A DNA stretch of 45,310 bases, taken from NCBI GenBank assembly GCA_018657475.1, contig JABHXC010000028.1, forward strand, positions 1 to 45,310, given 5' to 3'. The stretch's first letter is position 1. Each line of letters begins with the position of its first letter. This DNA comes from Candidatus Woesearchaeota archaeon (GTDB taxonomy: Archaea > Nanobdellota > Nanobdellia > Woesearchaeales > GW2011-AR9). Shown here in pieces: positions 15,499-23,334 of the stretch. The notes under the pieces were generated by a model. That model had not been told where the DNA came from. It did not search any database and saw nothing but the letters and a program-made list of their open reading frames with translations. A program made the position numbers and the translations under genes.

Positions 15499-17556
15499 TT
15501 ACTTTGTCTTTGATTTTTTTAATTTCCTGGGATGGTCAATATTATTCTTTACAAACCCTGCTTCAATAATCTCTTTACCTGCTACCTTTTTATCTAAACG
15601 GTTATTAGATGATCTTTTCTCAAACAAAGCAAGCACATTATCCCTAAAATCACTTGCTTCTTTAACTGTAAGGATGTGATTTCTTTCTAAGATATTGATG
15701 TCTCCAAGAATATCCTTAGTAGTTATTCCAGGAAGTTTGTTAAGTTGTTTTTCACCCATCGGACCAAGAACTTTAAGATATAAATTTCTAATTTCAGCAG
15801 AAACGTCCTTTCCAAAGAATTTTTCTACAACCAAAATCAGATTTTGTGTTTGATTATTGTTAATGATGCCATGCCCTTGTATCTCTTTAACATAACTTAG
15901 TATGGTATCTTTTGATAGCCCTAATCGTTTTAATATATTAAACTCTTTTTCTCCCATTGGGCCAAGAATTTCTAAGAATAATTTTTTAAATTCTAACTCT
16001 ACATTTTCCTGTGATGAAAATAATAACTTGATTGCTTTAATCTCTTTAACAGGGATTAAAGGGAGGGTGAAGTAAAATGTTGACCCTTTACCCACTTCAG
16101 ATTCTAACCAAAGTTTTCCATTTTGTGCTTCTACAATACCGCGACAAATTGCTAAACCTAATCCAGTTCCACCTTTCTTACGATATATTGTTTGTTCGGC
16201 TTGATAAAATGGTTCAAAAATTCTTCTTTGATCTTCTAGTTTTAAACCTACACCCTGATCAGTCACACTAAATTGGATATAATTTTCTTTCTTTTTAGCA
16301 GTGACCACAACTTGTCCATTGTCTGGACTAAATTTAATTGCATTATTGATTAAATTTCTTAGGACTTGATCAACCCGATCAGGATCAACTTCAATTATTG
16401 GTAAATTATCAATGTGACCAATGATCTTAACTTTTTTCTCTGGCATGAACCCTTCCATAAATTTTAGTAATTGGTTCACTGATTGAGTTAGACTTACTTT
16501 CTTAAAAATAAATTTTAACCTAGCTGCCTCAATCCGGCTTACTTCTAAAAAGTCAACAATAATTTTGTCTAATCTATTAGCGTTTCGAATAACTGTTTGA
16601 ACTGCTTCTTTTTGTTTTTTAGAAATCTTGCCAAAATATTCGCCCTCTAACATTTGTAACTGTGCTTTCATAGGAGTCATTGGACTCCGTAATTCATGAG
16701 AAGTAATACTGATAAATCTGGTTTTTGCACTATCAATTTGTTTTCTTTCTTTTTCCACTTGAGCTAGTGCTTCTGTTGTTTTGTTTAATGCTAATCCTAA
16801 CTCTTCTAACTCATCTCCAGTTTTAACATCAACGCGGGAAGTATAATCGCCTTGTCCAATCTTTTTTGTTGCAAGATACAAATGTTGAATCGGTTTTGAA
16901 ATGGATTTGGAAACAACAAAACCAAACAATAATATGATAACAGTTATTACAAACATTATTAATGAAGTAATATTACCAACAACTTGTTTTCCCTCATTAA
17001 TTTTCACATAAGCAGCTGCAATCTCATTATTTCTTCTTAACATCTCGGGACTATTATCTTCAAGAAAATCAAGAGAAGATTTAATCTTAGGATTAAGTGT
17101 TCCATTAATAAAAGTTACTTCATTGGCAATAATATCTGCTTTTTCTTTGTATTCTAACCATAATTCTTCAGCTTTTAAAACAGTGGGCATGATACTTGGA
17201 ATTGCAGGGGGTAAAATTTTATTGTCAGCTATACCTGGAGCAATTCCTCCATCTTTTAAAGCATAAAAAGAAGTGTGATGTAATTCAATAAATGAGAGAA
17301 GTGGAGCTCTATCCTCTTCGTGTCCCTTAGCAACCATCTCGGAGTAATATCCAATTCTTTGAGAAAGCATCCTGTTTCTTCCAGCAGCATCTATAAGAGC
17401 ACCATCTGATTTTTGTGAAGATTGAAGATTGTAAACTAAAATAACATTAGATAATGTAATAAGAAATATAATGGAAAAGATGAAAATAAACTTTCTATTG
17501 ATCTTATTTGTTACCCACTTTTTCAAACTAAAGTGTTTTTTACTATCTAAGTCCAT
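15499..17556 (-). CDS. Sensor histidine kinase: PilJ/NarX-type N-terminal domain, HAMP, HisKA, HATPase_c, plus repeated C-terminal domain
   Basis: P-box-like 'IDAAGRNRMLSQRIGYYSEMV'; HAMP 'KSISKPIQHLYLATKKIGQGDYTSRVDVKTGDELEELGLALN'; H-box 'SHELRSPM'; N/G boxes 'NLINNAIKFSP', 'GTGLGLAICRGIV'; two C-terminal 'LGPMGEK' repeats. Confidence 0.92.
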   Translation of the reverse strand: MDLDSKKHFSLKKWVTNKINRKFIFIFSIIFLITLSNVILVYNLQSSQKSDGALIDAAGRNRMLSQRIGYYSEMVAKGHEEDRAPLLSFIELHHTSFYALKDGGIAPGIADNKILPPAIPSIMPTVLKAEELWLEYKEKADIIANEVTFINGTLNPKIKSSLDFLEDNSPEMLRRNNEIAAAYVKINEGKQVVGNITSLIMFVITVIILLFGFVVSKSISKPIQHLYLATKKIGQGDYTSRVDVKTGDELEELGLALNKTTEALAQVEKERKQIDSAKTRFISITSHELRSPMTPMKAQLQMLEGEYFGKISKKQKEAVQTVIRNANRLDKIIVDFLEVSRIEAARLKFIFKKVSLTQSVNQLLKFMEGFMPEKKVKIIGHIDNLPIIEVDPDRVDQVLRNLINNAIKFSPDNGQVVVTAKKKENYIQFSVTDQGVGLKLEDQRRIFEPFYQAEQTIYRKKGGTGLGLAICRGIVEAQNGKLWLESEVGKGSTFYFTLPLIPVKEIKAIKLLFSSQENVELEFKKLFLEILGPMGEKEFNILKRLGLSKDTILSYVKEIQGHGIINNNQTQNLILVVEKFFGKDVSAEIRNLYLKVLGPMGEKQLNKLPGITTKDILGDINILERNHILTVKEASDFRDNVLALFEKRSSNNRLDKKVAGKEIIEAGFVKNNIDHPRKLKKSKTK

Positions 17557-17675
17557 CTATCAACCTCTAATGTAAAATGAATGTTTTTTTCTTTTTAAAG
17601 TATTCCTCTAAATAGAATGAAAAAATGGAATAAAAGTAGGATTAAAATATAAAAATAAGATATAGAAAAAATGGT

Positions 17676-18200
17676 TTATTTTATCTCTATTACCGCATCA
17701 ACAAACATTGAAGCTTTCTTGATCAAAGCTTCCTGCTCTTTTATGTTTAAAGCGAGAAAAATTCCTTTAGTCTTACTAGCTTTGACTTTGTTGATTAGGT
17801 TACAAACAAATTTTTCTACTACGTTCGGTTTTCGATATGTTAAAAGATTAGTGATAGAATCAAAAATTAAATAGTCAAAACCGTGACCAATAAACTTTGA
17901 AATCACTATAGATAACTCAGTCAATGCACCTGGAGAGCTTACAAAATAGCAGCTTTCTGTTTGATCTTCTGATTTTTTAATTGTTTTAGAAATTGCGTCA
18001 ATAAAAACCATATTTTCTAACTTAACTTTTTTCTTTTTGAATTGTTCAGTAAGAGCATAAAAAGTTTTGTTTAAAGTGACATAACAAACATTCTTTTTAG
18101 AAAGTTTTTTTGTAACATCTGCTAAAATATCATGGTAGTCGGAACTGGGGAGTACTATTAACACGGTTTTATTTTCTGCTAATGTTTTTTCAATATCCAT
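17676..18200 (-). CDS. Degenerate KaiC/RecA-like protein lacking Walker A
   Basis: 'VLIVLPSSDYHDILADVTKKLSKKNVCYVTLNKTF', 'GHGFDYLIFDSITNLLTYRKPNVVEKFVCNLINKVKASKTKGIFLAL' follows the KaiC-like order (Walker B-like DSI, no GKT). Confidence 0.6.
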   Translation of the reverse strand: MDIEKTLAENKTVLIVLPSSDYHDILADVTKKLSKKNVCYVTLNKTFYALTEQFKKKKVKLENMVFIDAISKTIKKSEDQTESCYFVSSPGALTELSIVISKFIGHGFDYLIFDSITNLLTYRKPNVVEKFVCNLINKVKASKTKGIFLALNIKEQEALIKKASMFVDAVIEIK

Positions 18201-18201
18201 T

Positions 18202-18555
18202 TTATCCCAAGATTTTTTTTACTCTGGCTATAAGAGTTTTAATATCAAATGGTTTTTGAATAAAATCAACTATATTCTTTTGACCAAGTAGTTCTTCTTT
18301 TTCAGCTTCTGAGGTTCTTACAACACTCAAAAAAGAGATTTTGACGTTCTTTATTTTTTTTACAACATCTCTTGTTGGAGTTCCTGGCATCATTATGTCC
18401 ATTAAAATTAGATCAGGTTTAGTCTTTTCTAATTTCTTTAAACAGTCATCACCACTTACTGCAGTAACAACAGAGTAGCCCTCTTTCTTCAGAATCATCT
18501 TAACGGAAGAACGAATATCCTCTTCATCATCCACAACCATTATTGTTTTAGTCAT
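18202..18555 (-). CDS. Stand-alone response-regulator receiver domain protein
   Basis: MTKTIMVVDDEEDIRSSVKMILKKEGYSVVTAVSGDDCL...DLILMDIMMPGTPTRDVV...FIQKPF. Start placed at internal ATG 18555 (preceded by GAGGT) instead of 18633. Confidence 0.9.
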   Translation of the reverse strand: MTKTIMVVDDEEDIRSSVKMILKKEGYSVVTAVSGDDCLKKLEKTKPDLILMDIMMPGTPTRDVVKKIKNVKISFLSVVRTSEAEKEELLGQKNIVDFIQKPFDIKTLIARVKKILG

Positions 18556-18653
18556 AATTATTACCTCTATATTATTATTTGAAGAGTTGCCCACATTTTT
18601 AAACGTTTCGTATACTGATTGTAGGTTGTTCACAGTAGTTTTTTAAAGAAATT

Positions 18654-19064
18654 TCAGTTTAACTCCCTAATTCTTTTAATAAAATTTTTCATTCTTATTA
18701 AAACAGCTTGTGCTTCTTTCACATTAATTTCTTTGCCATAATAATTTAGTGCATTTCTTAATTTTCTGAATTTATCAAATTCGTCTCCAAGTCTGGATTC
18801 ATTAATAATTTCTTTAAGAAAAGCAGTATAACATTCATGGTTGTAAATTTTTAAGCTATTTTTTAGTGCTAAAACTTCTAAAAGAATACGTAAAGAATCA
18901 TACAATAAAGTTATTTTTGAATCTATGAAACTTAATGGGAGAGAATTTGAAGCTTCTTCTTTTCTTTGAGCACTTTTCAATAAAGCAATTATTTTATTCC
19001 GATCTGTTGTAACTTTCTTCACAAACCCACTCTTTTTGCAATTTACCATGTCCATTATTACCAA
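18654..19064 (-). CDS. HEPN-like protein of a HEPN/MNT pair
   Basis: All-helical, 'DEFDKFRKLRNALNYYGKEINVKEAQAVLIRMKNFIKRI' resembles the HEPN C-terminal helix; overlaps the MNT gene by 7 nt. Confidence 0.6.
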   Translation of the reverse strand: MVIMDMVNCKKSGFVKKVTTDRNKIIALLKSAQRKEEASNSLPLSFIDSKITLLYDSLRILLEVLALKNSLKIYNHECYTAFLKEIINESRLGDEFDKFRKLRNALNYYGKEINVKEAQAVLIRMKNFIKRIRELN

Positions 19065-19567
19065 CTCCCAGAAAGTAAGAAACCGTTAAGAATATTGTGT
19101 AATAATTCCTTATTTTTATTTAATGATTCTCTATCTTTAAAAGTAAATAATTGAATTTCTCTTTTGAATTTTGATTCAAACTTCTTTAAATTAATTGGTT
19201 TCTTTGTTGGAGAAAATATGGCAAGGTCAATGTCAGAATTCTCATTAATCTCACCTTTTGAAAAAGAACCGAATAAGATGATTACGGGATCGAGAAATTG
19301 TTCTTCTAAAAAAAAAGTTAATGGCTCTAAATATTTAGTATAATAAGCCTGTTGTAGCTTTACAAATAGCTTATTCTCTCGATTTGCTTGGAAAAAGTGA
19401 TAACGACGATCTTCTTCTTTTGTAAGCAGACCTTCTCTAGTAAAAAAGTTAAGTAATTTTGAGGCGTGGGGTGGACTAATTTTTTTAAACTTAGCAAATT
19501 CTCTAACACTTATCTTTACATAATTGTCTTCAAAAAAGTAAGCAAGGGTGTTAAATATTTCTAACAT
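19058..19567 (-). CDS. HTH-fused minimal nucleotidyltransferase (MNT)
   Basis: Nucleotidyltransferase motif 'ILFGSFSKGEINENSDIDLAIF'; N-terminal wHTH 'SVREFAKFKKISPPHASKLLNFFTREGLLTKE'. Confidence 0.85.
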   Translation of the reverse strand: MLEIFNTLAYFFEDNYVKISVREFAKFKKISPPHASKLLNFFTREGLLTKEEDRRYHFFQANRENKLFVKLQQAYYTKYLEPLTFFLEEQFLDPVIILFGSFSKGEINENSDIDLAIFSPTKKPINLKKFESKFKREIQLFTFKDRESLNKNKELLHNILNGFLLSGSW

Positions 19568-19587
19568 GTGTAATTAAAAATTAACAC
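19568..19587. promoter_or_regulatory. Candidate operator for the MNT/HEPN operon
   Basis: Imperfect inverted repeat GTGTaATTAAAAATTaACAC between the TATA-like element (GATTTAAAT) and the ATG at 19567; related GTTAAATTAAATTAAC at 19680-19695. Confidence 0.35.
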
Positions 19588-19867
19588 TGTTATTTAAATC
19601 TATCGAAAAATGAATATATTTTTTGGGAGATCCTAGAAACTTTGTTTCTGACATATTTTGTAAACAAATTATTACACCTGTTAAATTAAATTAACACCCT
19701 CTGATTAATACACACCAAGGGATCTCATTAGTTTTTAAAGAGATAATAGGAATAATTCCTTACTGGATTTTGGAAACTTTTTTAGTTTAAATTTTTACAG
19801 AAGTTAAATTAAGATGAAAAACTAAATCTACATCACTTTTTTAAAGAGAACATAGAATTGTAAGATT

Positions 19868-20935
19868 ATGCAACAAACTAGCTATGATCCACACCAATTT
19901 GTACATGTAGAGGATATTAAGATTAAACAAGAGACTGAACTGCTTTTACAAGAAGCAACTAAAGTCTATAAAGAAAATTTTGATGGAAAGACATGGTATG
20001 GAAGATGTATTTTTATCTCATGGTATTGTTCATTAGCAGATTGTACATTTTGTTTTAGATCAACTAATGCCCATAAAGAAAGGCATCCAGAAACTTCTAG
20101 AAGAGGAATGGGAAGCATGTTATTAGAAGCATTATTCTGTAGACTTTTTAACTGGAGAATAGAATTTATTACTGGGGGTTATGGAATAATGCAATTTCCA
20201 GATATGTTAGAAATTGTAAAAAGTATTTCAACAGTTTATGGAGAAAAAATATGGTTAAATATTGGAGTTATCGCTCCTGCACATTTGAAAGAATTGAAAC
20301 CGTACGTTAAAGGTGTTTATGCTTCTTTAGAAACAGTAACTCCAAAATTGCATGATTATGTTTGTCCTAGTAAACCAATCAAACCGTATGAAATGATGTT
20401 TGACAAATTAGACGGCTTCAAAAAGAGTATAGCAATAATTGTAGGATTGGGTGATACAATAGAAGATATCAAGTATTTATTTGATTTTATTGAAAAACAT
20501 CAAGTTGATAGAATTACATTATATGCATTAAAGCCAGTTAGAGGAACAGAATATACTCACGGTCCTTCAGTAGAAGAATACATTACTTGGATCGCAAAAT
20601 TGAGGATTAAATTTCCAAAATTACAGATTGTTGCAGGAACTAACTTGAGGAGATGTGAAGATACTGGTTTTGTAATAAGAGCGGGTGCAAATGCAATAAC
20701 AAAATTTCCTGCAACAAAACAATTTGCAACTAAGAAAGCAAAATTATTAAAACAGTTAATTGAAAATCAAAATAGAAAATTTATCAGCAATTTTACGGAA
20801 TTGCCGGAAATTGATTGGAATAAAGAGATTAATTCTTTAGACATTAAAGACGAGTATAAACAAGAAATGTTAGAAAAATTGCCACCATATTTAAAGCGTT
20901 TCCAGAATCCTGTTGATAAGGATAAGGCTATTTAG
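19868..20935 (+). CDS. Radical SAM protein with CX4CX2C motif
   Basis: 'WYCSLADCTFCFRS' cluster-binding motif, 'EFITGGYG', 'LNIGVIAP', 'IIVGLGDTIED' typical of radical SAM barrels. Confidence 0.8.
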   Translation: MQQTSYDPHQFVHVEDIKIKQETELLLQEATKVYKENFDGKTWYGRCIFISWYCSLADCTFCFRSTNAHKERHPETSRRGMGSMLLEALFCRLFNWRIEFITGGYGIMQFPDMLEIVKSISTVYGEKIWLNIGVIAPAHLKELKPYVKGVYASLETVTPKLHDYVCPSKPIKPYEMMFDKLDGFKKSIAIIVGLGDTIEDIKYLFDFIEKHQVDRITLYALKPVRGTEYTHGPSVEEYITWIAKLRIKFPKLQIVAGTNLRRCEDTGFVIRAGANAITKFPATKQFATKKAKLLKQLIENQNRKFISNFTELPEIDWNKEINSLDIKDEYKQEMLEKLPPYLKRFQNPVDKDKAI

Positions 20936-21263
20936 TGAAAATTTTAATTAAAGAATTTTGTAATTCTTTTAGTTTGTTTTCTTTTAGCTTTCCAATTCTT
21001 GACTTTATTATTGAAATGTCTGCAGTAAAAAGTTTGTTTGGCCTGATGATACTAGATACATGTAACTTGCCTTCTTGAAAATCTTCTGCTTCTAGGTTAA
21101 TTGCATATTTGTCTCTCCTGGAAGCAGCACTTGTTATCTGTACAAGAATTAAATCGTTTCCGCTAATGTTTGCAGCTACAACGGCTGGTCTCTTTTTAGA
21201 TGAGCTTAAGTCAGAAAAAGGAAAAAGAAGAACAACAATATCTCCCCTCACAAGTCTTTCCAA
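20928..21263 (-). CDS. MazF/PemK-like toxin
   Basis: 'RGDIVVLLFPFSDLSSSKKRPAVVAAN...LVQITS...SSIIRPNKLFTAD'. Confidence 0.85.
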   Translation of the reverse strand: MERLVRGDIVVLLFPFSDLSSSKKRPAVVAANISGNDLILVQITSAASRRDKYAINLEAEDFQEGKLHVSSIIRPNKLFTADISIIKSRIGKLKENKLKELQNSLIKIFTK

Positions 21264-21496
21264 GCTTCATCCTCCTCTGCAGTTAGCCAATCTTTTGCGA
21301 GAGATTTTTCACTGACTAATGCAGGAAAAAATTTCTCATTGAACTGTTTTAAAGGTCTTAACTCAACTTTATTTTCAAAAGCAAGAATTGCAATTTTGGT
21401 GCCTTCTTGAAAACCTTCAAGTCTCCTTATGTCTTTTGGTATTGCTATCTGTCCTTTCTCGGTAACTGTTACAGTTCTTATTTCTATTAACGCCAT
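21248..21496 (-). CDS. AbrB/MazE-like antitoxin
   Basis: 'IRTVTVTEKGQIAIPKDIRRLEGFQEGTKIAIL' swapped-hairpin AbrB fold; start placed at internal ATG (21496); overlaps the MazF gene by 16 nt. Confidence 0.8.
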   Translation of the reverse strand: MALIEIRTVTVTEKGQIAIPKDIRRLEGFQEGTKIAILAFENKVELRPLKQFNEKFFPALVSEKSLAKDWLTAEEDEAWKDL

Positions 21497-21590
21497 TTTC
21501 TTACTAGTAAGATAAGTAAGATTATTTAAATCTTTCTCATTTTTTATAAATAAAGGATATTTTTTAAAAAAACAAGTAAAAAGTACTATA

Positions 21591-22838
21591 ATGACAAAAA
21601 CTGTAGAAATCATGGCCCCTGCGGGTAGTTATGAATCATTACATGCAGCAATTAATGCTGGTGCAGATTCTGTATATTTTGGTATTGAACAACTTAATAT
21701 GCGTGCTAGGGCGGCAAATAATTTTACAACTGAAGATTTGAAAAAAATAGTTGCTATTTGTAAAAAAAATAATGTTAAGACTTACCTAACCTTAAACACA
21801 ATTATGTATGATCATGATTTAACATTAATGAAAAAAATATGCGACACTGCTAAAAATTCAGGAGTTAGTGCAGTAATTTGTAGCGATATTGCAGCAATGA
21901 GTTATGCAAAATCAATAGGTTTAGAAATTCATCTATCAACTCAAGCAAACATAAGTAACATCGAAGCGGTAAAATTTTATGCACAATTTGCTGATGTAGT
22001 AGTTTTAGCAAGAGAATTAACATTGCAGCAGATTAAAACTATTGTAAAAGAGATTAAAGAGAAAAAGATTTGTGGTCCGAAAGGGAAATTAATTGGGATT
22101 GAAGTTTTTGTACATGGTGCATTATGTGTTGCAGTTTCAGGAAAATGTTACATGAGTTTAGGAACATACAATGCTTCTGCTAATAGAGGGGCTTGTTTAC
22201 AGAATTGTAGAAGATCTTACAAAGTTATTGATGAAGAAACTGGAGATGAGTTATTAGTTGACAATAAATATATTATGTCACCAAAAGATCTTTGCACAAT
22301 TGGTTTTGTTGATAAATTAATTGAAGCAGGAGTTAATGTGTTTAAAATTGAAGGGAGAGGAAGAGCTCCTGAATATGTTGATACAGTGGTTAGATGTTAC
22401 AAAGGAGCTGCAGAAGCTGTTTCTAATGGAAAGTATAGTAAAGAAAAAATTGATCACTGGATCACACAATTAGAAAAAGTGTTTAACAGAGGTTTTTGGC
22501 ACGGCGGTTATTATCTTGGAAAAAAATTAGGAGAATGGAGTGGAGAATATGGAAGTCAGGCCACTACAGAAAAAATATTTGTAGGAGTTGTTCAAAATTA
22601 TTTTAAGAAAAATAAAGTTGGACAATTCTTGTTAGAAGCTGGAAGTTTGCAAGAGGGCAATACCATTCTTATCACTGGCCCGACAACAGGAGTAGTTAAT
22701 GGGAAAATTGAAAAAATGATCGTTAATGATGAAAAATCTGAAGTTGCAGAAAAGAATTCAGTTGTAACATTTAAAGTTGATAAGCAAGTTAGGCCAAATG
22801 ATAAACTATTTGTAATTAAGGAGAAAAAAAGTGCCTAA
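21591..22838 (+). CDS. U32 family peptidase-like protein (TrhP/YegQ-like)
   Basis: 'EIMAPAGSYESLHAAINAGADSVYFG', 'LTLNTIMYDHDL', 'EVFVHGALCVAVSGKCYMS', 'NRGACLQNCRRSY'. Confidence 0.92.
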   Translation: MTKTVEIMAPAGSYESLHAAINAGADSVYFGIEQLNMRARAANNFTTEDLKKIVAICKKNNVKTYLTLNTIMYDHDLTLMKKICDTAKNSGVSAVICSDIAAMSYAKSIGLEIHLSTQANISNIEAVKFYAQFADVVVLARELTLQQIKTIVKEIKEKKICGPKGKLIGIEVFVHGALCVAVSGKCYMSLGTYNASANRGACLQNCRRSYKVIDEETGDELLVDNKYIMSPKDLCTIGFVDKLIEAGVNVFKIEGRGRAPEYVDTVVRCYKGAAEAVSNGKYSKEKIDHWITQLEKVFNRGFWHGGYYLGKKLGEWSGEYGSQATTEKIFVGVVQNYFKKNKVGQFLLEAGSLQEGNTILITGPTTGVVNGKIEKMIVNDEKSEVAEKNSVVTFKVDKQVRPNDKLFVIKEKKSA

Positions 22839-23055
22839 GATTGTTCATTACAGAAACAAATGTATTGGCTGTAATTCTTGTGTAGAACATTCTCCAAACA
22901 ATTGGAAAATATCTTCAAATGATGGAAAGTCTGATTTAATTGGGAGTGTTAAGAAAAAAGATACTTTTGTAAAAAAAATTAGAGAAGATGAAATTGTTGA
23001 AAATGAATTAGCTGCAAGAGATTGCCCTGTAAAAATAATTCATATTTTTAAGTAG
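22831..23055 (+). CDS. Single [4Fe-4S] ferredoxin
   Basis: CIGCNSCVEHSP...CPVKII; GTG start overlapping the end of the U32 gene. Confidence 0.85.
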   Translation: MPKIVHYRNKCIGCNSCVEHSPNNWKISSNDGKSDLIGSVKKKDTFVKKIREDEIVENELAARDCPVKIIHIFK

Positions 23056-23068
23056 TCAGTTGTCATGA

Positions 23069-23272
23069 TTATGATGCGTTATTTGAGTGATTATAAGACC
23101 TAGGCATTATACCCTTCGGCTCAACATCAGTTAATTTGATTTTTACACTCTCACCATTTTTTTTAAAAATAACTTCATGAATATGTTTCTTCATTGCACT
23201 ATCTATTTTACGAATTATTTCCTCTTCACTGATATGTGCTTTGTCTAAGTATAGCAACTTTTTTATTGACAT
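23069..23272 (-). CDS. Hypothetical small protein
   Basis: 67-aa ORF, good start context; no family recognised. Confidence 0.4.
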   Translation of the reverse strand: MSIKKLLYLDKAHISEEEIIRKIDSAMKKHIHEVIFKKNGESVKIKLTDVEPKGIMPRSYNHSNNAS

Positions 23273-23334
23273 ACCATCCCCCGAGATTAGTAAGGTAAAG
23301 AAATATATAAATTATTTGGAGAAAAAGTGTGAAT

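Noticed and set aside
15431-17874. Plus ORFs 15431-15679, 16077-16271, 17671-17874
   Set aside because: Antisense to the histidine kinase or KaiC-like genes with no homology signal.
21497-21613. N-terminal extension of the AbrB antitoxin ORF (MISTVFVIIVLFTC...)
   Set aside because: Extension covers AT-rich promoter DNA and overlaps the divergent U32 start; internal ATG at 21496 fits the AbrB fold.
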